Assembly (NCBI RefSeq): GCF_011043625.1
Contig: NZ_JAAKGT010000001.1
Coordinates: forward strand, 682,001 to 746,000
Direction: 5' to 3'
Source of the DNA: Caulobacter sp. 602-2
GTDB taxonomy: Bacteria; Pseudomonadota; Alphaproteobacteria; Caulobacterales; Caulobacteraceae
DNA: 64,000 nt
In this document: positions 55,536 through 64,000 of the stretch, one piece after another
Numbering within the stretch: position 1 is the stretch's first letter
Layout: each line of letters opens with the position of its first letter
Program-made: the position numbers and the translations under genes
The notes under the pieces: model-generated
The model's database searches: none
Told to the model about the DNA's origin: nothing
The model's input: only the letters and a program-made list of their open reading frames with translations

Positions 55536-55578
55536 GCGATGCGGCACTCAAACCACCTTCACCGTAAGGAACGATCTC

Positions 55579-56220
55579 GTGGCCAAAGGGCTGCATAAGG
55601 GCCCTCCGAGGGCATGGCAGCGGATGCTGTCGGGACGCAGGCTGGACCTGCTGGACCCCTCGCCCATGGACATCGAGATCGAGGACATCGCCCACGGTCT
55701 GGCCCGCGTGGCCCGCTGGAACGGCCAGACGATCGGCGAGCACGGCTTCTCGGTGGCCCAGCACAGCCTGGTGGTCGAGGAGATCGCGGCCCACATCAAG
55801 CCCGACCTCGAGCCCCGCTGGCGGCTGGCGGCGCTGCTGCACGACGCCTCCGAATACGTGATCGGCGACATGATCAGCCCGTTCAAGGCGGCGCTGGGCG
55901 TGTCGTACAAGGACTTCGAGGCGCGGCTGGAAGACGCCATCCACATCCGCTTCGGCCTGCCGGTGAAGACCCCGGCCCCGGTCAAGAAGCTGATCAAGCA
56001 GGCCGACCGCGCCTGCGCCTTCTTCGAGGCCACCCAGTTGGCGGGCTTCGAGCACGGCGAATCCCTGTCGATCTTCGGCGCCCCGCCGGCCGGATACGAC
56101 CTGAAGATCACGCCCCTGCCCCCGTTCGAGGCTCAAGCCCGCTACGTCCAGCGCTTCCACGTGCTGTCGAAGGCGGCCGGCTACGAGTCGGCCCCGGGCG
56201 AAGCGTTCGAGACCGAATGA
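55579..56220 (+). CDS. HD-domain phosphohydrolase (YfbR-like 5'-nucleotidase family)
   Basis: A 213-residue HD protein. Motifs: 'QHSLVVEEIA' (His62), 'LLHDASEYVIGDMISPFK' (His88-Asp89, Glu92, Asp97) and 'IKQADRACAFFEA' with the distal Asp. This is the YfbR/5'-deoxynucleotidase type of HD fold, a metal-dependent monophosphatase on nucleotides; the substrate here is unproven. The start is GTG 55579 with AAGGA upstream, giving a 29-residue lead before the domain. It overlaps the next gene as ATGA, so the two are translated together. Confidence 0.85.
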   Translation: MAKGLHKGPPRAWQRMLSGRRLDLLDPSPMDIEIEDIAHGLARVARWNGQTIGEHGFSVAQHSLVVEEIAAHIKPDLEPRWRLAALLHDASEYVIGDMISPFKAALGVSYKDFEARLEDAIHIRFGLPVKTPAPVKKLIKQADRACAFFEATQLAGFEHGESLSIFGAPPAGYDLKITPLPPFEAQARYVQRFHVLSKAAGYESAPGEAFETE

Positions 56221-57215
56221 CGGCTCCGTCGGCAGCCTCTTCCGGGATCGTCATCGGCCTGTCGGCCGTGGTCGTCGCCGTGCGCGACGGCGAGGTGGTG
56301 GTGCTGACCGTGCGTCCGCACGACGCCGTCACCGACATCGCCTCGCCCCTGCCCGGTCTGCCCTTCGGTCCGTTCGACCCCGAGGGCCACCGCACGTTCG
56401 AGCTGGCGCTGCGCGCCTTCGTGACCGAGCAGACGCGGTTCCAGCTGGGTTATGTCGAACAGCTCTACACCTTCGGCGACAAGGGCCGCGACGCGCCGCG
56501 AGCCGAGGTCGGGGCCGGCGCGGCGCGCGTCGTGTCGATCGGCTATCTGGGCCTGACCCCCAAGGCCACCGACACGCAAGCCCCCGACACCGCCTGGGCG
56601 CCCTGGACCCGGTTCTTTCCCTGGGAGGACTGGCGCGCCGGTCGCCCGGCGCTGCTGGACGAGGCCATCGCGCCGGCACTGCGCCGCTGGGCCGGCGACG
56701 ACGCCGACCGCCTGTCGCGCGCGCGCCTGGCCTTCGCCCTCGACGGCGCGCCCTGGAACGAGGAACGGGTGCTGGAGCGCTACGAGCTGCTCTACGAGGC
56801 GGGCCTGGCGCCCGAGGCCGCCCGCGACCGCGCCCGCGCCGACGGCCACGACCCGGCCGAACCCGTCGCCCTGTCGGCCGCGCTGGGCGAGCCGATGATC
56901 TCCGACCACCGGCGGATCCTGGCCACGGGCCTTTCGCGCCTGCGCGGCAAGATCAAGTATCGCCCCGTCGCCTTCGAGCTGATGCCGGCCGAGTTCACCC
57001 TCTCGGCCCTGCAGCGCACGGTCGAGGCCATCGCCGGCGTGCCGCTGCACAAGCAGAACTTCCGCCGCGTGGTCGAGCGCGAGGACCTGGTCGAGGGCCT
57101 GGGCCGCCTCGACAGCGAAACCGGCGGCCGCCCGGCCGAACTGTTCCGCTTCCGCCGCGAGATCCTAGGCGCCAGGCAGGCCGGCGGGCTGTCGCTGCCG
57201 TTGCTGCGGGACTGA
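56217..57215 (+). CDS. NrtR-like Nudix / winged-helix transcriptional regulator
   Basis: A 332-residue protein. The N-terminal Nudix fold (about 10-140) has a degenerate Nudix box: where REUxEExGU is expected it reads 'RAFVTEQTRF', so hydrolysis is unlikely. The C-terminal part (about 225-325) closely follows the NrtR winged helix ('SDHRRILATGLSRLRGKIKYRPVAFELMPAEFTLSALQRTVEAI', 'FRRVVEREDLVEGLG', 'GGRPAELFRFR'). NrtR proteins sense ADP-ribose-like ligands and repress NAD genes. It is coupled to the HD phosphohydrolase, suggesting control of nucleotide or NAD breakdown. Length is somewhat above the family average. Confidence 0.88.
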   Translation: MTAPSAASSGIVIGLSAVVVAVRDGEVVVLTVRPHDAVTDIASPLPGLPFGPFDPEGHRTFELALRAFVTEQTRFQLGYVEQLYTFGDKGRDAPRAEVGAGAARVVSIGYLGLTPKATDTQAPDTAWAPWTRFFPWEDWRAGRPALLDEAIAPALRRWAGDDADRLSRARLAFALDGAPWNEERVLERYELLYEAGLAPEAARDRARADGHDPAEPVALSAALGEPMISDHRRILATGLSRLRGKIKYRPVAFELMPAEFTLSALQRTVEAIAGVPLHKQNFRRVVEREDLVEGLGRLDSETGGRPAELFRFRREILGARQAGGLSLPLLRD

Positions 57216-57230
57216 GAGTCCTCCCCACGT

Positions 57231-57367
57231 CCCGTCATTCCCGCCCTTGTGGCGGGAAACCCTGGCTCCGCCCGCACATGAAGTGCAAGCGGATCGCTGG
57301 CGATCCGCCCCATATCCGCACCTGCGGCTGACAGAGGGGTTCCCGCCACAAGGGCGGGAATGACGGG
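57231..57367. repeat. Inverted repeat with perfect 28-bp arms
   Basis: 57231-57258 and 57340-57367 are exact 28-bp inverted copies (core TTCCCGCCACAAGGGCGGGAA), separated by 81 bp. They belong to the common 'CATTCCCGCC' dispersed repeat type. They lie between two plus-strand genes. Confidence 0.9.
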
Positions 57368-57418
57368 AAAAGAGGAGCGACAGTTGACCCCGCCCGCAAC
57401 CTGCGGCCGACTGGCGCC

Positions 57419-57799
57419 ATGAAACTCGACAAGCCCGTCGTCATCGGCGCGATCGCCGCCGTCGTCCTGCTCGGCGTGGGCGGCGGCCTCATGGCCTACG
57501 TGCTGCGCGACACCCAGGCCGAAGCGACCCAGGACAGCGCCGACGATCAGCTGGCGATCGCCGGCGCCAAGATCGCCGTGCAGAACCGCTTTCCTGAGGC
57601 GACGGCCGTCAATTTCGGCAAGGTCTTCACCCACCAGGACGGCGAGGTCGTCTCGGTCTGCGGCGACGTCGACGTGCAGCAGCCGCAGGACAGCTTCGAC
57701 GGCCCCGAACGCTTCGTCTGGTCGGACGGCGCGCTGGTGGTCGAGGAGGCCGACGGCACGGATGTGGTCAACGCCAAGTGGGCGGATGTTTGCCAATGA
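57419..57799 (+). CDS. Membrane-anchored hypothetical protein, 126 aa
   Basis: A 126-residue protein with one N-terminal helix ('KPVVIGAIAAVVLLGVGGGLMAYVL') and a periplasmic domain with two Cys ('VVSVCGDVDV', 'KWADVCQ'). The core 'AKIAVQNRFPEATAVNFGKVFTHQDGEVVSVCGDVD' resembles small proteins of unknown function in Caulobacterales. The final Cys is three residues from the end and could form a disulfide with the first. Confidence 0.72.
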   Translation: MKLDKPVVIGAIAAVVLLGVGGGLMAYVLRDTQAEATQDSADDQLAIAGAKIAVQNRFPEATAVNFGKVFTHQDGEVVSVCGDVDVQQPQDSFDGPERFVWSDGALVVEEADGTDVVNAKWADVCQ

Positions 57800-57965
57800 C
57801 CCCTCTCCCCTTGCGGGAGAGGGTGGCCCTGCGGAGCGGGGTCGGGTGAGGGGTCGCACCAACAAAAACGCCGCGACAGCCGATCAGCTGTCGCGGCGTT
57901 TCATGTCTGAGGGACCCCTCATCCGTCGGCTGTCGCCGACACCTTCTCCCGCAAGGGGGAGAAGG
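57800..57965. repeat. Palindromic repeats with embedded glyS terminator
   Basis: CCCCTCTCCCCTTGCGGGAG and a mirrored GAGAAGG arm flank the gap. In the middle (57867-57900) is a 13-bp stem AACGCCGCGACAG / CTGTCGCGGCGTT, which on the minus strand is followed by TTTTTGTTGG. That is a good intrinsic terminator for glyS. Confidence 0.82.
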
Positions 57966-57973
57966 ACGATGGA

Positions 57974-60028
57974 TCAGCCCGCCACCAGCCCGAAGTCCGC
58001 CACCTGGCCCATCGCCGCACGGACGGCGGCGAGGGTCTTGAGGCGGTTGTCGCGGTGCTCGGGGTCGTTGACGAAGACGCCGTCGAGATAGGCGTCCACC
58101 GGGCCGCGCAGTTCAGCCAGCTGGGCCATGGCGCCGGTGAAGTCTTCCTTGGCCAGGGCGTCCTTCAGCGGACGATCCAGCAGGCGCAGGGCCTGGTAGA
58201 GACCCACTTCCGCGGCGCTGTCGGCGGCCGGCTCCTCGGCCTGGCCTTCCGGCAGCGGGCCCTTCTTCTCCTCGGCCTTGAGGATGTTGGAGGCGCGCTT
58301 GTAGCCGGCCAGCAGGTTCTTGCCGTCGTCGGTCTTCAGGAAACCGTCCAGGGCCTCGACCCGAGCGACGATGCGCACGAGATCGTCGTCGCCCAGGGCG
58401 AACACGGCGTCCACCAGATCGTGGCGCTTGCCTTGATCCTTCAGCGTCACCTTGAGGCGGTCGGCGAAGAAGGCCAGCAGGTCAGCACTTTGATCTGTGC
58501 GGCCGATGCCACCGACCTGCGGTGCATAGAATTCGTCCGCTTGCTTGATAATGCTACGCAGCGAGAGACGCGCTTTGGCTTCAAGTACCTGACGGATGAC
58601 GCCCAAAGCGGAACGGCGCAGCGCGAGAGGGTCGCGAGATCCTGTAGGTTTCTCATTGTGATTGAAGAACCCGACCAGCGTATCGAGCTTGTCGGCCAGG
58701 GCCACGGCCACGCTGACCGGCGCGGTCGGAACCGCGTCGGACGGGCCTTGCGGCTTGTAGTGGTCCTGGATGGCGGCGGCGATCTCGCCGTCGACGCCGG
58801 CCTCGCGGGCGTAGTAGCCGCCCATCAGGCCTTGCAGTTCGGGGAACTCGCCGACCATGCCCGAGGCCAGGTCAGCCTTGGCCAGGCGCGCGGCTTCCTT
58901 GGCCTTGGCCACATCGGCGCCGACCAGCGGCGCGATCTCGCCGGCCAGGGCGACGATGCGCTCGACGCGCTGGGCCATGGTGCCGAGCTTGGCGTGGAAG
59001 GTCACGCCGTCCAGCTTGCCCAGCCAGGCGTCGAAGTTGCCGGCCTTGCGGTCTTCGTCCCAGAAGAAGCGGGCGTCAGCCAGACGCGCCGACAGCACCT
59101 TGGCGTTGCCGGCGGCGATCACCTTGCCGCCGTCCTTGGCCTCGATGTTGGCCACGGTGATGAAGTGCGGCGCCAGGCCGGCTTCACCCGGCTTGCGCAC
59201 GGCGAAGTACTTCTGATGGGTGCGCATCGAGGTGCGGATCACCTCGGGCGGCAGATCAAGGAACGACGGGTCCATGTCGCCCAGCACCGGCGTCGGCCAT
59301 TCGGCCAGGCCCGCGACCTCCTCGAGCAGGCCGATATCCTCGACCAGCTCCAGGTGACGGGCGAAGCACAGGGTCTTGCAGCCCTCGAGGATGCGCGCCT
59401 TGCGCTCCTCGACGTCGAGCACGACGTAGTGCGCCTCCAGGCCCGCGACGTACTCGTCGAAGTCCTTGGCCGTGAAAGGCTTGGCCGCGCCCATGAAGCG
59501 GTGGCCCTCGGTGACGTCGCCGCTGGCGATGCCGTCGATCGAGAACGGCACGACCTCGCGATCAAGCACGCAGAGGATGCGCTTGAGCGGACGCACCCAG
59601 CGCAGCTTGCCCGTGCCCCAGGTCATCGACTTGGGCCAGGGGAAGCCGCGGACGATGGCTTCCACCATCTCGGCGACGATTTCGGCGGTCGGGCGGCCCT
59701 TCTTCTCGACGAAGGCCATCCACACGCCGTTCTGCTCGACCAGCTGGTCCTGGGTCAGGCCGGCCTTGCGCAGGAAGCCGTCCATGGCCTGCTGCGGAGC
59801 GCCGACGCGGGGACCCTTGAGCTCTTCCTTGCGGTCGGCCTGGGCCAGCGGCAGGCCTTCGGCCACCAGGGTCAGGCGACGCGGGCCGGCGAAGGTCTTC
59901 AGCGCCTCGGGCAGGAAGCCGGCGGCGGCCAGATGGTCGCGCGCCATGCGTTCCAGGTCCTTGGCGGCCTGGCCCTGCATGCGGGCGGGAATCTCTTCGG
60001 AGAACAGTTCGAGAAGCAGTTGGGGCAT
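57974..60028 (-). CDS. glyS: Glycine--tRNA ligase beta subunit
   Basis: A 684-residue subunit of the alpha2beta2 glycyl-tRNA synthetase. 'MPQLLLELFSEEIPARMQ' is the family start. 'GPRRLTLVAEGLP', 'WGTGKLRWVRPLKRILCVLD', 'SFLDLPPEVIRTSMRTHQKYFAVR', 'ARLADARFFWDEDRKA' and 'DKLDTLVGFFNHNEKPTGSRDPLALRRSALG' are all family blocks. The last 100 residues form the anticodon-binding region. It starts five bases after the glyQ stop. A stretch around 58481-58680 is noticeably lower in G+C than its surroundings. Confidence 0.96.
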   Translation of the reverse strand: MPQLLLELFSEEIPARMQGQAAKDLERMARDHLAAAGFLPEALKTFAGPRRLTLVAEGLPLAQADRKEELKGPRVGAPQQAMDGFLRKAGLTQDQLVEQNGVWMAFVEKKGRPTAEIVAEMVEAIVRGFPWPKSMTWGTGKLRWVRPLKRILCVLDREVVPFSIDGIASGDVTEGHRFMGAAKPFTAKDFDEYVAGLEAHYVVLDVEERKARILEGCKTLCFARHLELVEDIGLLEEVAGLAEWPTPVLGDMDPSFLDLPPEVIRTSMRTHQKYFAVRKPGEAGLAPHFITVANIEAKDGGKVIAAGNAKVLSARLADARFFWDEDRKAGNFDAWLGKLDGVTFHAKLGTMAQRVERIVALAGEIAPLVGADVAKAKEAARLAKADLASGMVGEFPELQGLMGGYYAREAGVDGEIAAAIQDHYKPQGPSDAVPTAPVSVAVALADKLDTLVGFFNHNEKPTGSRDPLALRRSALGVIRQVLEAKARLSLRSIIKQADEFYAPQVGGIGRTDQSADLLAFFADRLKVTLKDQGKRHDLVDAVFALGDDDLVRIVARVEALDGFLKTDDGKNLLAGYKRASNILKAEEKKGPLPEGQAEEPAADSAAEVGLYQALRLLDRPLKDALAKEDFTGAMAQLAELRGPVDAYLDGVFVNDPEHRDNRLKTLAAVRAAMGQVADFGLVAG

Positions 60029-60033
60029 CGGAG

Positions 60034-60930
60034 TTACGCGGCTTCCTGCAGCTCGACCCACTTCTGGGCGCACATCTTACAGAGGTCGCGGATGCGGCCG
60101 ATGTAGGAGGCGCGCTCGGCGACGGCGATCGCGCCGCGGGCGTTCATCAGGTTGAAGAGGTGGCTGGCCTTGAGGACCATGTCGTAGGCGGGCAGGACGA
60201 GGGTCTCGTTCTTGTAGGAGCGGGCCAGCATCAGCGGCACCTGCTCTTCCATCTGCTCGAACTGCTGCTTGAGCACGGCCACGTCGTAGCCGTGGAAGTT
60301 GGCTTCCGACTGCTGGCGCTCGTTGGCCAGGAAGACGTCGCCATAGGTCAGCGCGCCCAGCGGCGAGTCGGGATCGTTGAACGGCAGGTCGTAGACGTTG
60401 TCGACGCCGAACACGTACATGGCCAGACGTTCCAGGCCGTAGGTCAGCTCGCCCGCGACCGGGTTCACGTCCAGGCCGCCGACCTGCTGGAAGTAGGTGT
60501 ACTGCGACACTTCCATGCCGTCGCACCAGACTTCCCAGCCCAGGCCCCAGGCGCCGACGGTGGGGTTTTCCCAGTCGTCTTCGACGAAGCGGATGTCATG
60601 GGTGCGCAGATCCAGGCCGATGGCCTCCAGCGAGCCCAGGTACAGGTCCTGCATGTCGGCCGGGTTCGGCTTCAGGATCACCTGGTACTGGTAATAGTGC
60701 TGCAGGCGGTTGGGGTTCTCGCCATAGCGGCCGTCGCCCGGACGGCGCGAGGGCTGGACGTAGGCCGCGTTCCACGGCTTGGGGCCGAGCGCGCGCAGCA
60801 CGGTGGCCGGGTGCAGCGTCCCCGCCCCCACTTCGACGTCGTGCGGCTGCAGGATCACGCAGCCCTTTTCGCTCCAGTAGTTGTGGAGCGTCAGGATGAG
60901 GCTTTGAAACGATTTGGGGGCGGCGGGCAT
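60034..60930 (-). CDS. glyQ: Glycine--tRNA ligase alpha subunit
   Basis: A 298-residue class II synthetase catalytic subunit: '[44 protein letters not shown]' (opening), '[36 protein letters not shown]' (motif 2) and '[14 protein letters not shown]' (motif 3 Arg). It charges tRNA-Gly. First gene of glyQ-glyS. Confidence 0.97.
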   Translation of the reverse strand: MPAAPKSFQSLILTLHNYWSEKGCVILQPHDVEVGAGTLHPATVLRALGPKPWNAAYVQPSRRPGDGRYGENPNRLQHYYQYQVILKPNPADMQDLYLGSLEAIGLDLRTHDIRFVEDDWENPTVGAWGLGWEVWCDGMEVSQYTYFQQVGGLDVNPVAGELTYGLERLAMYVFGVDNVYDLPFNDPDSPLGALTYGDVFLANERQQSEANFHGYDVAVLKQQFEQMEEQVPLMLARSYKNETLVLPAYDMVLKASHLFNLMNARGAIAVAERASYIGRIRDLCKMCAQKWVELQEAA

Positions 60931-61049
60931 GACGTCCGAACAGGGGCCTGAAAAAGTCGGCGGACCATAGGGCCCGCCGACTGTCGCTTCAAGCGAAGTG
61001 GACGTCGTTTATTGACCGCGGCGGTCGAAAACGGCCGTCGCCGCGACGC

Positions 61050-62075
61050 TTAGTTGCCCTTGGCGCTCGAACGCTTGCCGGCGTTCGACATCGGCGCGCC
61101 GTAGGCCTTGCGGTTCTCGGGCGTGTCGGCGACCGGCGGGTTGGAGACGACATTGGCGTCGCCGGCCTTCAGCGTGGCCTGCTGGTCCGGGCCCATCGAC
61201 GAAGCCGGCAGCGTGGCCGAGGTCGGCGCGGCCGTGCCGGTGTCGGCCGCCGGAGCGGTCGTGGCGGCGGTCGGATCGGCCGGCGCAGTCGAGGTCGTCG
61301 GGTTCATGGCCTGGTCGGCGGGAGCATCGGTCGCCGAGGGCGTGGTCGCCTGGTCGGGAGCCGGTGCGGCGGCCGGCGCGGCCTGGGCGGCGACGTCGGC
61401 GCCGGCGTCGGTGGCGGCCATGGCGTCGCTGTTGGTCGTGGCCGAGGCCATGCTGGTCGCCGCGTCATCGGTGGCGGCCGCGGCGGCCTGGATCGGCACG
61501 TCCTTGGGGATCAGCACCTTGTCGACCACGTGCAGCACGCCGTTGGTGGCCATCACGTCGGCCTGAACGATGTTGGCGCCGTCGACCATGGGGCTGGCGC
61601 CGCTGCCGTCGAGCGTCACCGACGAGCCTTCGACGGTCTTAACCTCGCCCTTGGCGCCGCTGATCTTGGTCGAGTCCACCTTGGTGTTGATCACGTGATA
61701 GGTCAGCACCTTCTGCAGCTGGGCCGCATTGGCCGGCTGCATCAGGCGATCCAGCTCGCCGGCCGGCAGGGCCGCGAAGGCCGCGTCGGTGGGCGCGAAC
61801 ACCGTCAGGTTCGGATTGCTTTTCAGCACGCTGGTCAGATTGGTGGCGTCCAGGGCCTTGAGGAAGGTCGTGAACTGGCCCGAGGCCTGGGCCGTGGCGA
61901 TGAGGTCGCCGTTCGGGGTCACCTTGGCGGCCGGGGTCGCGGGCGCCGTGGTCGCGGCAGGCGGCGCGGCCGCCGGCGGCTGGGCCGGCGCCGCCGGGTC
62001 GGCGGTCTGGGCGATGGCGACGCCCGACAGCAGCGCCATGGCCGCCGCGGCGGAGAGGAAGCGCGTCACATACAT
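61050..62075 (-). CDS. Exported fasciclin (FAS1) domain protein
   Basis: A 341-residue protein with signal peptide 'MYVTRFLSAAAAMALLSGVAIAQ', an Ala/Pro/Thr linker, then one FAS1 domain (about 54-195): 'SNPNLTVFAPTDAAFAALPAGELDRLM', 'VLTYHVINTKVDSTKISG' and 'ATNGVLHVVDKVLIP' (the H2 box). Residues about 200-320 are a low-complexity Ala/Thr/Pro/Asp tail, likely disordered or wall-spanning. FAS1 domains mediate adhesion; a role in surface attachment is possible. Confidence 0.9.
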   Translation of the reverse strand: MYVTRFLSAAAAMALLSGVAIAQTADPAAPAQPPAAAPPAATTAPATPAAKVTPNGDLIATAQASGQFTTFLKALDATNLTSVLKSNPNLTVFAPTDAAFAALPAGELDRLMQPANAAQLQKVLTYHVINTKVDSTKISGAKGEVKTVEGSSVTLDGSGASPMVDGANIVQADVMATNGVLHVVDKVLIPKDVPIQAAAAATDDAATSMASATTNSDAMAATDAGADVAAQAAPAAAPAPDQATTPSATDAPADQAMNPTTSTAPADPTAATTAPAADTGTAAPTSATLPASSMGPDQQATLKAGDANVVSNPPVADTPENRKAYGAPMSNAGKRSSAKGN

Positions 62076-62170
62076 GGCCTGGTCCTTTCGCTTGAAACTC
62101 AGGCCGGCTTTACGCTCCAGATTGCGACTCCGTTGCAGCCGATCACGGGCTCGTGATCCAGACTTCGCCG

Positions 62171-62521
62171 TTACTTGAAAAAGAACACCAGCGCCGCGCC
62201 CGCGAAGATCAGTACGAAGCCCAGCATCGTGGTCCAGCGAATGGCCTCGCCGAGGTAGAAATACGAGAACAACGTGAAGACGATCAGGGTGATCGCTTCT
62301 TGGCCGGTCTTAAGCTGAGCCGTGGAATAGACGCCGTGCCCGATACGGTTGGCGGGGACCGCCAGCATGTACTCGGGAAGCGCGATCAGCCAACTGCTGA
62401 GGATGGCCACGGGCAGCGCCAGCGGCTTGCCCTTCAGATGGCCGTACCAGGCGTAGGTCATGAACACGTTCGAGCAGATCAGCAGCCCCCACGGGGCGAT
62501 CTTGGCCCACAGGGGCGTCAT
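62171..62521 (-). CDS. DMT-family small transporter (DUF486)
   Basis: A 116-residue membrane protein with four helices ('APWGLLICSNVFMTYAWYGHL', 'LPVAILSSWLIALPEYMLAVPANRIG', 'EAITLIVFTLFSYFYLGEAI', 'MLGFVLIFAGAALVFFF'). 'PEYMLAVPANRIGHGVYSTAQLKTGQEAITL' is the DUF486/DMT_6 signature. Probably a small efflux or flippase-type transporter, substrate unknown. Confidence 0.87.
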   Translation of the reverse strand: MTPLWAKIAPWGLLICSNVFMTYAWYGHLKGKPLALPVAILSSWLIALPEYMLAVPANRIGHGVYSTAQLKTGQEAITLIVFTLFSYFYLGEAIRWTTMLGFVLIFAGAALVFFFK

Positions 62522-62707
62522 CTGAGAATCCTTCGGAACGGCGGAAGAGCGGTCATTGTAGACGTTGCGCGACGCCGGGCGCCACGGCGCCGCTGGACGA
62601 CGGATTTGCCGTAGAAGCGCGCAAACTGAGCGACCAATGATACTTTTTCAGGCGCCTTGCCTCTTTCGTTTCCAATTGCCTACCGCGCGCCCCCGCTCAA
62701 GGAACCG

Positions 62708-62722
62708 TGGCCGATAGCGTGC
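62708..62722 (+). promoter_or_regulatory. Candidate sigma-54 promoter of glnK-amtB
   Basis: TGGCCGATAGCGTGC keeps GG-N10-GC and matches 7 of 10 consensus positions. Predicted transcript start near 62734, giving a leader of about 104 bases. It fits NtrC control of glnK-amtB known in other proteobacteria. Confidence 0.4.
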
Positions 62723-62768
62723 GAGCGCCGGGGAAACGACGCGGCCGCATCCGGCGGCGTCGCGGTGA

Positions 62769-63176
<408 letters not shown>

Positions 63177-63204
63177 CGATCGTCGGGGAAAGGGGATACC
63201 AACG

Positions 63205-64000
63205 ATGAAATTGACCTTTAAGCCGCTGGCCGGGCTGATGCTCGCCGCGACGCTCGCGGGGGCGCCGCTCGGCGCTACCGCCTTCGCCCAGGAGGCCGCT
63301 CCGGCCGCCGCCGCCGCGCCCGCCGAGGCCGCGCCGGCGCCCGCCGCAGCCGCTCCCGCCGCTGCTCCGGCCCCGGCCGCCGCTCCGACCATCGTCGACA
63401 AGCAGGACAAGGGCGACAACGCCTGGATGCTGACCTCGGCGCTGCTCGTGCTCCTGATGATCCTGCCGGGCCTGGCCCTGTTCTACGGCGGCCTGGTCCG
63501 CTCCAAGAACATGCTGTCGGTCATGATGCAGGTCTCGACCGTCGCCCTGATCGGCTTCGTCGCCTGGTTCCTGTGGGGCTACAGCTTCGCCTTCACCGAC
63601 GGCGGCGCCTGGGACAGCTATGTCGGGGGCCTTGGTCGTCTGTTCCTGAAGGACGTGACGCCCGCCACCACCGTGGCCACCTTCTCGACCGGCATCGTGA
63701 TCCCGGAACTGACCTTCATCGCCTTCCAGTCGACCTTCGCCGCCATCACCGCGGCCCTGGTGGTCGGCTCGCTGGTCGAGCGCATGAAGTTCTCGGCCAT
63801 CGTCGCCTTCGCCGTGCTGTGGCCGCTGCTCTCGTACTACCCGATGGCCCACATGGTCTGGTGGTGGCCGGGCCCGAACGCCATCGCCCTCGATCCTGAA
63901 GGCGTGGTCAAGGCCGGCAAGATCTGGAGCTTCGGCGCCCTCGACTTCGCCGGCGGCACCGTGGTCCACATCAACGCCGGTATCGCCGCCCTGGTCGGCG
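63205..64000 (+). CDS. amtB: Ammonium transporter AmtB (5' part, runs off window)
   Basis: The first 265 residues only. Signal peptide 'MKLTFKPLAGLMLAATLAGAPLGATAFAQ', then an Ala/Pro-rich linker of about 35 residues, longer than in enteric AmtB. The Amt core follows: 'WMLTSALLVLLMILPGLALFYGGLVRSKNMLSVMMQ', 'FIAFQSTFAAITAALVVGSLVERMKFSA', 'WPLLSYYPMAHMVW' (conserved Phe gate and Asp/Trp sites) and 'LDFAGGTVVHINAGIAALVG' with the first pore His. Operon with glnK. Confidence 0.95.
   Translation, partial: MKLTFKPLAGLMLAATLAGAPLGATAFAQEAAPAAAAAPAEAAPAPAAAAPAAAPAPAAAPTIVDKQDKGDNAWMLTSALLVLLMILPGLALFYGGLVRSKNMLSVMMQVSTVALIGFVAWFLWGYSFAFTDGGAWDSYVGGLGRLFLKDVTPATTVATFSTGIVIPELTFIAFQSTFAAITAALVVGSLVERMKFSAIVAFAVLWPLLSYYPMAHMVWWWPGPNAIALDPEGVVKAGKIWSFGALDFAGGTVVHINAGIAALVG

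Overview
The window is G+C-rich (roughly two thirds), densely coded alphaproteobacterial chromosome. The best clue to its origin is the flagellin block at 40.7-50.7 kb (flaEY, flmH, fljJ, flaG, fljK, fljL, flaF, flbT, flmG). This set and order is typical of Caulobacter. TonB-dependent uptake, glnBA and glnK-amtB operons, sigma-54 flagellin promoters and several intergenic palindromic repeats fit the same genus. No phage, transposase, CRISPR array, rRNA or tRNA was seen.

Layout. 0-3 kb: a minus-strand translationally coupled set (thiolase-like protein, histidine phosphatase, start of the NAD(P)HX repair enzyme). 3-5 kb: glnB-glnA with a clear terminator. 5-14.7 kb: mixed accessory genes, including a GFA-family gene broken by one TGA, rsgA, a Kazal lipoprotein, an amidohydrolase pair in which one partner has lost its metal ligands, an unrecognised protein with a Cys cluster, and a secreted M23 peptidase with five tandem repeats. 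14.9-28.4 kb: core envelope and DNA genes (parE, recN, bamD, lpxC, a secreted S9 peptidase, secF, secD, yajC). 28.4-36.1 kb: a DUF815 ATPase, the divergent bioA / bioF-bioD locus and a LysR-NAD(P)H oxidoreductase pair. 36.1-40.6 kb: a TonB-dependent receptor, ssb with an SOS box, and two envelope proteins.

40.7-50.7 kb holds three flagellins, their glycosyltransferase (FlmG), an acetyltransferase (FlmH), the post-transcriptional regulators FlaF and FlbT, and FlaEY. fljK and fljL have near-consensus sigma-54 promoters. Their leaders carry short hairpins that share an AAAAC loop, a plausible FlbT target. 50.8-57.8 kb: acidic small proteins, a MoxR ATPase, exported proteins, a universal stress gene beside a perfect FNR/FixK-type box, and a coupled pair of an HD phosphohydrolase and an NrtR-like Nudix/winged-helix regulator. 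58-62.5 kb: glyS-glyQ, a fasciclin protein and a small transporter. 62.8-64 kb: glnK and the start of amtB, which runs off the window.

Nothing here is clearly a new defence or mobile system. The items most worth following are the AAAAC-loop leader hairpins, the FixK box by the universal stress gene, the HD/NrtR pair, the degenerate amidohydrolase and thiolase-like enzymes, the 11.3 kb unknown protein, the nonsense codon in the GFA gene, and the composite palindromic repeats.
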